Positions 1 through 6,074 of a stretch of 6,268 nt of DNA are shown one piece after another; the stretch's first letter is position 1, and each line of letters starts with the position of its first letter. Source of the stretch: an uncultured Prevotellaceae bacterium (GTDB taxonomy: Bacteria > Bacteroidota > Bacteroidia > Bacteroidales > Bacteroidaceae); the NCBI GenBank assembly GCA_900313845.1, contig OMTC01000118.1, forward strand, positions 1 to 6,268. Direction: 5' to 3'. Below the pieces are notes generated by a model. That model searched no databases, was not told the origin of the DNA, and saw nothing but the letters and a program-made list of their open reading frames with translations. Both the position numbers and the translations under genes were made by a program.

Positions 1-70
1 TTTTATTTAAAATGTTTCAAAACCGATAATATAAAATACAAATTGGGTCTTTTATTAGGATTTTTTTTAC

Positions 71-120
71 TTATTTTGCATCATGAAGTATTGCGGAATG
101 CAATTTTCTCCTATCATGAA
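71..120 (+). promoter_or_regulatory. Candidate promoter and operator-like region of the xylan operon
   Basis: The 144 bases before the symporter are AT-rich and hold no gene. TTATTTTG at 71-78 differs at one position from the Bacteroidetes -7 consensus TAnnTTTG and lies 67 nt before the start codon. No convincing -33 TTTG sits at the usual distance; the nearest TTG (43-45) is too far upstream. Just downstream is a dyad, ATTGC-ggaat-GCAAT (90-104), flanked by two copies of ATCATGAA (80-87 and 113-120), each containing the palindrome TCATGA and spaced 33 bp apart. These could be regulator sites, but no regulator gene is in view. The promoter call is tentative. Confidence 0.35.
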
Positions 121-144
121 AAATTTATTTAAACTATATTTAAT

Positions 145-1545
145 ATGGACAACACTCAAACAGCGAATGAATCGAAAGGATTCTACAAACTTAATTGGTT
201 GCAGCGCATCGGCTTTGGTTCGGGCGACTTGGCTCAAAACCTCATTTTTCAGGTAATCTGTACTTATCTGCTTTTCTTCTATACCGACATTTATGGCCTC
301 ACTCCTTCGGCTGTGGCTGTGATGTTTTTGGTTGGTAATGTGGCAAATGTCATTTGGGACCCTATCGTGGGTACATTAATCGACAAGAGTAATCCACGTT
401 TCGGAAAATATCGCTCCTACCTGCTTTATGTGGGTATTCCACTTTCTGGTTTTGCCATCTTGTGCTTCTACAACGGTTTTGCACCTTCGTTGATTTATGC
501 ATACGTTACCTATATTTCGATGCAATTGCTCTACACATTCATCAATGTGCCATACGGAGCGTTGAATTCTTCGTTAACTCGCGATACGGACGAAATCACC
601 ATTCTTACCTCAGTGCGTATGTTCATGGCAAACCTCGGTGGTTTGGCAGTTAACTCTGGTCTTCCTTTATTCATCGCTCTGATTGCGGGTGCACCATCCG
701 ACAGCCTTCCTAAGGATTCGGACGCTTGGTTCATCACGATGACGATTTATGCCATTGTTGGTTTCTGTCTGCTTGCATTCTGCTTCTCTCAGTGTAAGGA
801 GCGCGTAGTCATGGATAAGAAGGACACAGAAAGCGTGAAGGTGAGTGACCTTTGGATGGAGTTTGTTCGCAACCGTCCGTTGCGCATTCTCGCATTCTTC
901 TTCATCACAGCGTTTGCCATGATGTCGGTAGGTAACGCAGCAGGCGCATATTTCATCAATAGCAATCTCCACGGTTCTGCACAGGAACTGTCGATTTTCA
1001 TGGCTCTTGGTTCTATCCCTGCATTCATCTTTATGCCACTTGTTCCTTGGTTCAAGCGTATGGTTGGCAAGAAGAACATGTTCTATATTTTCCTTAGTGC
1101 AGCCATCGTAGGTATGGCAATGCTTTATTTCATTTCCAAGATGGAGCATCCAAGCATGATGATGGTTTACATAGCACAATTTATCAAGAGTACTGGTGTT
1201 ATCGTAGCTACTGGTTATATGTGGGCTTTGGTTCCTGAGGTGATTTCTTACGGTGAATACACAACAGGTCGCCGCATTTCGGGTATCGTGAATGCGCTCA
1301 CTGGTTTGTTCTTCAAGGCAGGTATGACTTTCGGTAGCATCGTAGGTCCAGCAGTTTTGGCATACGTTGGCTACGAGAGTGCAGTGATTGACCAGACTCC
1401 ATTAGCTGAAGAAGGTATTCTCTGGCTCGTTTGCGTCATCCCAGCTATCTTGCTGTTGCTTGCTATGTGGATTATCAGCAAGTACGAACTTGAGGATGAT
1501 GTCATCGATAAGATTAATCGTGAAATTGAAGCAAGACATCAATAA
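145..1545 (+). CDS. GPH-family (MelB-like) sugar:cation symporter of the xylan module
   Basis: A 466-residue polytopic inner-membrane protein of the glycoside-pentoside-hexuronide:cation symporter family (MFS superfamily), predicted to import xylo-oligosaccharides or pentosides with Na+ or H+. Family signatures are visible: G25-S-G-D with YLLFFYTDIYGL (41-52) in the first helix region; W71-D-P-x-x-G-x-x-x-D80 followed by RFGKYR (85-90), equivalent to the cation-site and loop 2-3 motif of MelB; and the late motif MWALVPEVISYGEYTTGRR (359-377). Hydrophobic segments fill most of the chain, with a central hydrophilic loop at about 215-240. Length is typical (450-500) and nothing is truncated. The ATG at 145 starts directly before the conserved N-terminal region. 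It stops 14 nt before the xylanase gene, so the two are very probably co-transcribed. In P. bryantii the corresponding first gene of the xylanase cluster is called xynC. The substrate is inferred from context. Confidence 0.93.
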   Translation: MDNTQTANESKGFYKLNWLQRIGFGSGDLAQNLIFQVICTYLLFFYTDIYGLTPSAVAVMFLVGNVANVIWDPIVGTLIDKSNPRFGKYRSYLLYVGIPLSGFAILCFYNGFAPSLIYAYVTYISMQLLYTFINVPYGALNSSLTRDTDEITILTSVRMFMANLGGLAVNSGLPLFIALIAGAPSDSLPKDSDAWFITMTIYAIVGFCLLAFCFSQCKERVVMDKKDTESVKVSDLWMEFVRNRPLRILAFFFITAFAMMSVGNAAGAYFINSNLHGSAQELSIFMALGSIPAFIFMPLVPWFKRMVGKKNMFYIFLSAAIVGMAMLYFISKMEHPSMMMVYIAQFIKSTGVIVATGYMWALVPEVISYGEYTTGRRISGIVNALTGLFFKAGMTFGSIVGPAVLAYVGYESAVIDQTPLAEEGILWLVCVIPAILLLLAMWIISKYELEDDVIDKINREIEARHQ

Positions 1546-1559
1546 TCATTGAACAATCT

Positions 1560-2675
1560 ATGAAGAAACTCATAATAGGTTTGGCTTCGGTAGCATTGGC
1601 ACTTGCCTCTTGCACTCCGGAAGCGAAGAAAGAAAAAACTCTGTGTGAAGCCTTCGAGGACAAGTTCCTCGTTGGCGCCGCAGTGAATCAATGGCAAGTC
1701 AACACCACGGATGAGAAGTTGGCTAACCTCATCAAGACTGAGTTCAATTGCTTGGTGGCTGAGAACTGCATGAAGGGTGAGGTGGTCTCTCCTGAAGAAG
1801 GTGTTTGGGACTTCAAACTTGCCGATGAATTCGTGGATTTGTGCGAGAAGAACAAGCAAGCTTGCTATGGCCATTGTCTTGTTTGGCATTCTCAGGCTCC
1901 TCAATGGATTTTCTCTGATAAGAATGGAAATCCAGTAGATAAAGAAACTTTGGTTGAACGCATGAAGAACCATATCCGCACGGTGGTTGGACGCTACAAG
2001 GGACGTGTGAAGTCGTGGGATGTGGTGAATGAGGCTATCGAAGATGATGGTTCTTTCCGTCACTCTCCTTATTATAATATAATAGGAGAAGAGTTCTTCG
2101 AAATCGCATTCAAGACTGCACAAGAAGCGGATCCAGACTGTGAACTTTACTACAACGATTATTCGATGGACAAGCCTGCCAAGCGTGATGCTGTCGTGGC
2201 ATTGGTAAAGAGCTTGCGCGAGAAGGGTTGCCGTGTGGATGGTGTGGGTATGCAGTCGCACGTGGCTTTCGATACTCCACTTGATGAGTATGAGAAAACC
2301 ATCGAGGCTTTGGCTGCTGCAAATTGCAAGGTGATGATTACCGAGCTCGACCTTTCTGTACTGCCTTGGCCAAATGGCAATCAAGGTGCTGAAATCAGCA
2401 ATAACTTTGAGTATGCCAAGGAAATGGACCCTTACAAGGATGGCTTGCCAGAGGAAAAGGAACAGGAAGTGACAGACTTCTACACCAAGCTCTTCGACAT
2501 CTATCTGCGCCATGCAGATGCCATTGAACGCGTGAATTTCTGGGGTGTCAGTGATGGCGATTCTTGGAAGAACGATTGGCCAATCAAAGGTCGCACCGAC
2601 TATCCACTTGCTTTCGACAGAAACCTTCAGCCAAGGAAATTTGTGGAGGCTATCAAGGCATTGGTTGTGAAATAA
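1560..2675 (+). CDS. xynA: Endo-1,4-beta-xylanase, GH10, lipoprotein
   Basis: A 371-residue GH10 endo-beta-1,4-xylanase (EC 3.2.1.8) that hydrolyses internal xylan linkages with retention. The N-terminus is a lipoprotein signal peptide, with a hydrophobic stretch at residues 4-16 and a lipobox LASC ending at Cys18, so the enzyme should be lipid-anchored outside the cytoplasm; inner/outer face cannot be read from sequence. The catalytic domain fills residues about 30-371. Visible GH10 motifs: ENC-MK (68-72), GHCLVWHSQ (104-112), acid/base in WDVVNEAI (Glu158), QSH (232-234), nucleophile in ITELDLS (Glu262), and FWGVSDGDSW (327-336). It has no carbohydrate-binding module; length matches a single-domain GH10. 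It starts 14 nt after the symporter stop and precedes GH43, the P. bryantii xynC-xynA-xynB order. Family assignment is firm; natural substrate length (polymer or oligosaccharide) is unknown. Confidence 0.96.
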   Translation: MKKLIIGLASVALALASCTPEAKKEKTLCEAFEDKFLVGAAVNQWQVNTTDEKLANLIKTEFNCLVAENCMKGEVVSPEEGVWDFKLADEFVDLCEKNKQACYGHCLVWHSQAPQWIFSDKNGNPVDKETLVERMKNHIRTVVGRYKGRVKSWDVVNEAIEDDGSFRHSPYYNIIGEEFFEIAFKTAQEADPDCELYYNDYSMDKPAKRDAVVALVKSLREKGCRVDGVGMQSHVAFDTPLDEYEKTIEALAAANCKVMITELDLSVLPWPNGNQGAEISNNFEYAKEMDPYKDGLPEEKEQEVTDFYTKLFDIYLRHADAIERVNFWGVSDGDSWKNDWPIKGRTDYPLAFDRNLQPRKFVEAIKALVVK

Positions 2676-2694
2676 GAAAAATGCTCTTTTTCAC

Positions 2695-2748
2695 CCACGA
2701 AAACTCAAAAACTAATATCGTTTAAAGTTTAACGTTTAAAGTTTAACG
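2695..2748. repeat. Intercistronic direct repeats between GH10 and GH43 genes
   Basis: The 135-nt gap between the two hydrolase genes is built mainly of short repeats. The 19-mer beginning CCACGAAAACTCAAAAACT at 2695-2713 recurs with one mismatch at 2762-2780. Between them CGTTTAAAGTTTAA occurs twice in perfect tandem (2719-2732, 2733-2746), followed by a further CG. No TAnnTTTG promoter match was seen in the gap, and the only hairpin (GAAAAA/TTTTTC, 2676-2692) is a weak A-T stem, so read-through from the xylanase gene into GH43 is likely. The repeats could be spacing DNA, slippage products or an mRNA-processing/translation element; the sequence does not decide. Confidence 0.8.
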
Positions 2749-2766
2749 AAAAATCACTTCTCCGCG

Positions 2767-2810
2767 AAAACTCAAAAACTTAAAAACTTATCAACTCAAA
2801 AACTAACAAT
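2767..2810 (+). promoter_or_regulatory. A-rich 8-bp-unit leader repeat abutting the GH43 start codon
   Basis: Immediately before the GH43 ATG lie five 8-nt steps: CTCAAAAA (2771), CTTAAAAA (2779), CTTATCAA (2787), CTCAAAAA (2795) and CTAACAAT (2803-2810). The block 2767-2806 matches 4828-4867 upstream of the glucokinase at 38 of 40 positions. There is no Shine-Dalgarno sequence; A-rich, unstructured leaders are typical of well-translated Bacteroidetes genes, so a role as a translation leader is plausible but inferred. Confidence 0.7.
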
Positions 2811-3839
2811 ATGAAACGTTATCTTTTTCCTGCCGACTACATGGCAGACCCTTCCGTTCACATTTTCAACGGAAAAATATATATCTACCCAAGTCATGAC
2901 TGGGAAGCTTCGAACGTAGAAAACGACAATGGCGACCAGTACATCATGAAAGATTATCATGTGCTTTCCATCAATGGTGACCCAATGACGGGTGAAGTCA
3001 CCGACCACGGTTGTGTTCTTCGTCTGGAAGATATTCCTTGGCATGGTCGTCAACTTTGGGACTGCGACGTGCAGGAGTATGAAGTTGAAGTGCCTACCAA
3101 TGCAGAGGAACAGGCTGCTGGCATGGGCTACAGCAAAAAGATTAAGAGGTATATCATGTATTTCCCTATGAAGGACCGCAATGATGTGTTCCATTGGGGA
3201 ACTGCTATTGCCGACAATCCTGCTGGTCCGTTCATTCCTCGTTCAGCACCAATCCCTGGTAGCTACAGCATCGACATGTGCGCATTCAAGGACGATGATG
3301 GTGAGGTATATGTCTATTTCGGTGGACTTTGGGGTGGACAGCTTCAGCGTTACAAGGACAATATCCATCTTGAGACTCCATATCTCCCTGAAGGAAAGGA
3401 AGATGCCCTGCCAAGTCGTTGCGTGCGTCTCACCAAGAATGGTCTCTACTTTGCTGAGGCTCCACGTCCAATCATCATCGTGGATGACGAAGGCAATCCG
3501 CTCAAGGCTGATGACCCACATCGTTTCTTCGAGGCATCGTGGATGCACAAGTACAATGGTAAGTACTACTTCTCTTATTCCACTGGTGATAGCCACATGC
3601 TGTGCTATGCTGTTGGTGACAACCGTTACGGCCCATTCACTTATCAGGGTGTGATTCTTACTCCTGTGGTTGGTTGGACTACTCACCATGCCATCCTGGA
3701 GTATAAGGGCAAGTGGTATCTTTTCCATCATGATTCTGTTCCTTCAGGTGGCAAGTCTTGGCTCCGCAGTTTGAAAGTCTGCGAACTCAAGTATGATGAG
3801 AACGGAAAAATCATCACTATTCCTGGAATTGACGAATAG
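2811..3839 (+). CDS. xynB: Cytoplasmic GH43 beta-xylosidase / alpha-L-arabinofuranosidase
   Basis: A 342-residue glycoside hydrolase family 43 enzyme of the XynB/Xsa type, acting on xylo-oligosaccharides or arabinosyl-xylo-oligosaccharides by inversion. There is no signal peptide: the chain begins MKRYLFPADYMADPSV, so the start is well fixed and the enzyme should work in the cytoplasm on imported oligosaccharides. Five-bladed propeller catalytic residues are recognisable: general base Asp13 (ADPSV), pKa-modulating Asp155 (YSIDMCAF), general acid Glu241 (FFEASW). His292/His293 (WTTHHAI) are in the place of the conserved central histidine. The single domain fills the protein; the C-terminal beta-sandwich of larger GH43 xylosidases is absent. 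Six cysteines (68, 85, 157, 204, 265, 324) are many for a cytosolic hydrolase; two (85 in WDCDV, 157 in IDMC) adjoin propeller core motifs. Xylosidase, exoxylanase and arabinofuranosidase activities cannot be separated from sequence. Confidence 0.93.
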   Translation: MKRYLFPADYMADPSVHIFNGKIYIYPSHDWEASNVENDNGDQYIMKDYHVLSINGDPMTGEVTDHGCVLRLEDIPWHGRQLWDCDVQEYEVEVPTNAEEQAAGMGYSKKIKRYIMYFPMKDRNDVFHWGTAIADNPAGPFIPRSAPIPGSYSIDMCAFKDDDGEVYVYFGGLWGGQLQRYKDNIHLETPYLPEGKEDALPSRCVRLTKNGLYFAEAPRPIIIVDDEGNPLKADDPHRFFEASWMHKYNGKYYFSYSTGDSHMLCYAVGDNRYGPFTYQGVILTPVVGWTTHHAILEYKGKWYLFHHDSVPSGGKSWLRSLKVCELKYDENGKIITIPGIDE

Positions 3840-3850
3840 TAGCCCTTTTC

Positions 3851-3891
3851 AAAGCTTCTTGCTCCCCTGAATTTCCTTGGGAGTGAGCTTT
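3851..3891 (+). terminator. Hairpin after the GH43 gene (first of two)
   Basis: CTTGCTCCC (3858-3866) pairs with GGGAGTGAG (3879-3887) over 9 bp including two G-U pairs, with a 12-nt loop. AAAG (3851-3854) and CTTT (3888-3891) can pair outside it. It begins 12 nt after the GH43 stop and lacks a real T-tract, so it is more likely a stabilising 3' hairpin or an accessory terminator than the main stop signal. Confidence 0.5.
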
Positions 3892-3892
3892 C

Positions 3893-3935
3893 AAAAAAAC
3901 TCTGTTAATGATTTCTCATTGGCAGAGTTTTTTTG
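3893..3935. terminator. Strong intrinsic terminator closing the xylan operon
   Basis: AAAAAAACTCTG (3893-3904) is perfectly complementary to CAGAGTTTTTTT (3923-3934). The stem continues through two U-G pairs (3905-3906 with 3921-3922) and AATGA/TCATT, giving about 19 paired positions closed by a TTTC tetraloop (3912-3915). The 3' arm ends in seven T residues and the 5' arm begins with seven A residues, so it could stop transcription from either side. Confidence 0.88.
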
Positions 3936-3974
3936 TTTTATTTCATATTCTTCATCCTTTTTTCAATAAAATAA

Positions 3975-4005
3975 TTTTTCTTTCGACAAATCTTTTATAA
4001 CTTTG
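3975..4005 (+). promoter_or_regulatory. Bacteroidetes-type promoter of the DUF3332 gene
   Basis: TAACTTTG at 3998-4005 is a perfect match to the -7 consensus TAnnTTTG, followed by CCAC. A T-rich stretch (3975-3979) lies at about the -33 distance but is not a clean TTTG. Transcription would start near 4012, giving a leader of about 80 nt before the ATG at 4093. The same TTTGCCAC string occurs in the promoter of the next gene (4807-4814). Confidence 0.7.
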
Positions 4006-4092
4006 CCACGTATTCAAGAGACACTTTTGTTTTTCCGACTATTCAACAAACATTCTATATTTTTTAATTATTCATTTAAAACAAACACGACA

Positions 4093-4641
4093 ATGAACAA
4101 TCGATTTTCAAAACTCTGTATCGTTGCAATGATTTGTGCCGTTTCTTTCAATTCTTGCATCGGCTCTTTCTCTCTCTTCAACAAGTTTGCTCAGTGGAAT
4201 GCTAATGCCACCGATAGCAAGTATCTCAATGCTGTTATAGGTTGGTTGCTTTGCTGGGTTTATCCTATCTGTGGAACTGTTGACTTCCTCGTACTCAACA
4301 CTATCGAATTCTGGTCAGGCGAGAACCCATTGGCAGATGCAGGTAAGGTGCAGAACGTGATGGGTAGCGACGGACACATGTACGCCATCACAACCACTAA
4401 GAAGGGTTACGAAGTGAAGAACGACAAGGGCGAACTTGTCAACTTCGTTTATGACAAGAACAACAAGACTTGGACTGTGGAATCGAATGGCATGTCACAG
4501 GTTTTGCTCCAACTCACCGACGACCAAAATGCTAAGGTTTACCTTCAGAATGGTAAGAGCATGAATGTCAAACTCAACAACGAAGGTGTAACTGCATTCC
4601 GTCAGGTTGTTGAAGGCAATGCATTCTACGCATTCCGTTAA
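4093..4641 (+). CDS. DUF3332 family protein, probable lipoprotein
   Basis: A 182-residue member of the uncharacterised DUF3332 family. The diagnostic segment is WVYPICGTVDFLVLNTIEFW followed by SGENPLA (55-81), closely resembling DUF3332 proteins of other Gram-negative bacteria. A signal peptide (residues 6-19 hydrophobic) ends in SFNSC with Cys22, a Bacteroidetes-style lipobox, and CIGS follows as in the family; a second hydrophobic stretch (about 45-70) could be membrane-associated. The remaining 100 residues are polar and probably beta-rich, with no recognisable motif. The ATG at 4093 is chosen because an upstream in-frame TTG (4003) lies inside the -7 promoter element and would place extra residues before the signal peptide. 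The gene is monocistronic, with its own promoter and terminator. Function is unknown; there is no evidence linking it to xylan use. Confidence 0.87.
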   Translation: MNNRFSKLCIVAMICAVSFNSCIGSFSLFNKFAQWNANATDSKYLNAVIGWLLCWVYPICGTVDFLVLNTIEFWSGENPLADAGKVQNVMGSDGHMYAITTTKKGYEVKNDKGELVNFVYDKNNKTWTVESNGMSQVLLQLTDDQNAKVYLQNGKSMNVKLNNEGVTAFRQVVEGNAFYAFR

Positions 4642-4662
4642 TTCTGATAGTTTTTACGATTT

Positions 4663-4710
4663 ATAGTTAGGAGAGTTCACCTTGCTGGTGTCAACTCTCC
4701 TAACTATTTT
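4663..4710. terminator. Intrinsic terminator after the DUF3332 gene
   Basis: ATAGTTAGGAGAGTT (4663-4677) pairs perfectly with AACTCTCCTAACTAT (4693-4707). After a 2-nt bulge (TC, 4691-4692) the stem continues with CACC/GGTG around a TTGCT loop (4682-4686). TTTT follows directly (4707-4710). It lies 21 nt after the stop codon. Confidence 0.88.
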
Positions 4711-4731
4711 ATAATATGACTGTTTTTTATC

Positions 4732-4777
4732 TTTTGCCTTGATATTTTTCTATAATTCCAATAATTATTAGGCAAAA
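4732..4777. promoter_or_regulatory. Dyad upstream of the glucokinase promoter
   Basis: TTTTGCCT (4732-4739) and AGGCAAAA (4770-4777) form a perfect 8-bp inverted repeat with a 30-nt AT-rich interior that itself contains the palindrome AATAATTATT (4760-4769). It ends 25 bp before the -7 element, a position where an operator or upstream activator site could sit. No regulator is identifiable and AT-rich dyads arise by chance, so this is a weak call. Confidence 0.3.
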
Positions 4778-4802
4778 AGAGAATGGAATGGAAAACTTTT
4801 TT

Positions 4803-4810
4803 TAAATTTG
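4803..4810 (+). promoter_or_regulatory. Bacteroidetes-type promoter (-7) of the ROK kinase gene
   Basis: TAAATTTG is a perfect TAnnTTTG match followed by CCAC, the same downstream bases as the DUF3332 promoter. No TTTG is present at the -33 distance (about 4780-4784 reads GAAT). A transcript starting near 4817 would carry the 8-bp-unit leader repeat at 4828-4867 in its 5' UTR. Confidence 0.68.
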
Positions 4811-4827
4811 CCACATCATTAATATTT

Positions 4828-4867
4828 AAAACTCAAAAACTTAAAAACTTAAGAACTCAAAAACTAA
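4828..4867 (+). promoter_or_regulatory. A-rich 8-bp-unit leader repeat before the ROK kinase
   Basis: The 8-nt steps CTCAAAAA (4832), CTTAAAAA (4840), CTTAAGAA (4848), CTCAAAAA (4856) and CTAATATT (4864) form the second copy of the leader seen before the GH43 gene, 38 of 40 positions identical. Here it ends 15 nt before the start codon rather than touching it. It lies within the predicted 5' UTR. Confidence 0.7.
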
Positions 4868-4882
4868 TATTTATTAACTACC

Positions 4883-5857
4883 ATGAACGAAGTAAAACCT
4901 TATGTTATTGGTGTTGACCTTGGAGGTACAAACACCGTGTTTGGCATTGTGAATCAGCGTGGCGATGTGCTTTACGATGATTCTATCCGTACGCAAGAAT
5001 ATGCAACGGCTGAAGCTTTTGTTGAAGCAGGTGTGGCATGTTTGAAGCCACTGATTGATAAAGCTGGCGGCATCGACCAGATTAAGGCAATGGGTATTGG
5101 TGCACCTAATGGCAATTACTACACAGGCGCTATCGAATTTGCTCCAAATCTGCCTTGGAAGGGTGTGGTGCCATTGGCAAAGATGTTTAGCGATGCTTTG
5201 AACATCCCTGTGGCTATGACCAATGATGCCAATGCAGCAGCTTTGGGCGAAATGATTTATGGTGTGGCTCGTGGCATGAAAAACTTCATCGTCATCACCC
5301 TCGGAACGGGCGTTGGTTCAGGTATCGTTATCAATGGTCAGTTGGTGTATGGACACGATGGTTTTGCAGGCGAGTTAGGTCATGTCACAATGGTGCGTGG
5401 TGCTGAAGGTCGTCAGTGCGGATGTGGTCGCACAGGTTGCTTGGAGACTTATTGCTCTGCTACAGGTGTGGCTCGTACTGCTCGTGAAATCTTGTCTAAG
5501 ACCACAAAACCAAGTCTGCTTCGCGAACTCGACCCAGAGAAGATTACTTCCCTCGATGTGAGTATTGCTGCTGGCAAGGGTGATGAAGTGGCTAAGGAAA
5601 TCTTTGACTTCACGGGTCACATGCTTGGTGAGGCTTGTGCTGATTTCACAGCATTCTCTTCTCCAGAAGCATACATCTTCTTTGGTGGTTTGACCAAGGC
5701 AGGCGACCTCATTATGAAACCTATCGAGGAAGCTTACAACAACCATGTGATGCAGATATTCAAAGGAAAAGCAAAGTTCCTCGTATCGGGCTTGATGAGT
5801 TCGAATGCAGCCGTCCTCGGTGCTTCCGCCCTTGGTTGGGACATACCAGAGGAATAA
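4883..5857 (+). CDS. ROK-family glucokinase (hexokinase)
   Basis: A 324-residue cytoplasmic sugar kinase of the ROK family, expected to phosphorylate glucose, perhaps other hexoses, with ATP (EC 2.7.1.2 most likely). In order: the phosphate-1 motif GVDLGGTNT (10-18), the sugar-site NDANAAALGE (114-123) with catalytic base Asp115, the phosphate-2 segment TLGTGVGSG (139-147), ExGH (Glu164, His167), and the zinc motif CGCGRTGCLE (179-188), in which Cys179, Cys181 and Cys186 join His167. FGGL (267-270) marks the adenosine region. There is no N-terminal helix-turn-helix, so it is a kinase rather than an NagC/XylR-type repressor. Length is typical. It may correspond to RokA of Bacteroides fragilis, a broad-specificity hexokinase; substrate range cannot be read here. 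It has its own promoter and terminator, so it is not part of the xylan operon. Confidence 0.93.
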   Translation: MNEVKPYVIGVDLGGTNTVFGIVNQRGDVLYDDSIRTQEYATAEAFVEAGVACLKPLIDKAGGIDQIKAMGIGAPNGNYYTGAIEFAPNLPWKGVVPLAKMFSDALNIPVAMTNDANAAALGEMIYGVARGMKNFIVITLGTGVGSGIVINGQLVYGHDGFAGELGHVTMVRGAEGRQCGCGRTGCLETYCSATGVARTAREILSKTTKPSLLRELDPEKITSLDVSIAAGKGDEVAKEIFDFTGHMLGEACADFTAFSSPEAYIFFGGLTKAGDLIMKPIEEAYNNHVMQIFKGKAKFLVSGLMSSNAAVLGASALGWDIPEE

Positions 5858-5884
5858 CAACCTTTTGAATAAGAACAACATCAT

Positions 5885-5928
5885 AAACTCCCCACGGCAA
5901 CTCATAATGCCGTGGGGAGTTTGCTTTT
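5885..5928. terminator. Intrinsic terminator after the ROK kinase gene
   Basis: AAACTCCCCACGGCA (5885-5899) and TGCCGTGGGGAGTTT (5908-5922) form a perfect 15-bp GC-rich stem with an 8-nt loop, 27 nt after the stop codon. The 3' side continues GCTTTT, giving a broken T-tract. AAA at the start of the 5' arm offers a short tract for the opposite strand. Confidence 0.88.
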
Positions 5929-5942
5929 CATCGAGGTTCAGC

Positions 5943-6074
5943 TCCAAGCCATGTACTGGCTCTCTAATTTGATTGAACAAAGCCATTCCTTCGATTGAGT
6001 TGAATTATTCATTTGCTTGTACAGCATTTTTCCTTTGGTTGTACTGAATCTTTTCTTTGATTTTACTGAAATGC
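5943..6074. repeat. Array block A: six 22-bp units of TTGTACTGAA type
   Basis: Consensus of the first 18 positions is TCCTTTGATTGTACTGAA. Positions 1 (T) and 10 (T) are invariant in all six units; positions 4, 5, 7, 9, 11, 13, 14 and 16 agree in five of six. Units at 6009 and 6031 match at 17 of 22 positions; 5987 versus 6031 and 6031 versus 6053 match at 15. The most divergent unit, at 5943, still matches the 6031 unit at 13 of 22 and contains AGCCA-tgtac-TGGCT, a small inverted repeat. Confidence 0.8.

Noticed and set aside
1539..2513. Minus-strand open frame of 324 codons over the xylanase gene
   Set aside because: It lies wholly opposite the GH10 gene, whose catalytic motifs are intact. 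Its translation shows no recognisable domain, so it is a codon-bias shadow.
2676..2692. Terminator between the GH10 and GH43 genes
   Set aside because: GAAAAA/TTTTTC is a six-pair stem, nearly all A-T, with a five-base loop and no T-tract after it; too weak to stop transcription.
4003..4092. TTG start extending the DUF3332 protein by 30 residues
   Set aside because: The TTG overlaps the TAACTTTG promoter element, and the extension would precede a normal signal peptide; ATG at 4093 fits better.
4883..5857. ROK transcriptional repressor of xylose genes (XylR/NagC type)
   Set aside because: The protein begins directly with the ATP-binding motif and has no DNA-binding N-terminal domain; the kinase and zinc motifs are complete.
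5375..5986. Minus-strand open frame of 203 codons overlapping the kinase end and the terminator
   Set aside because: It opposes the ROK zinc-motif region, runs through the terminator hairpin and shows no family features.
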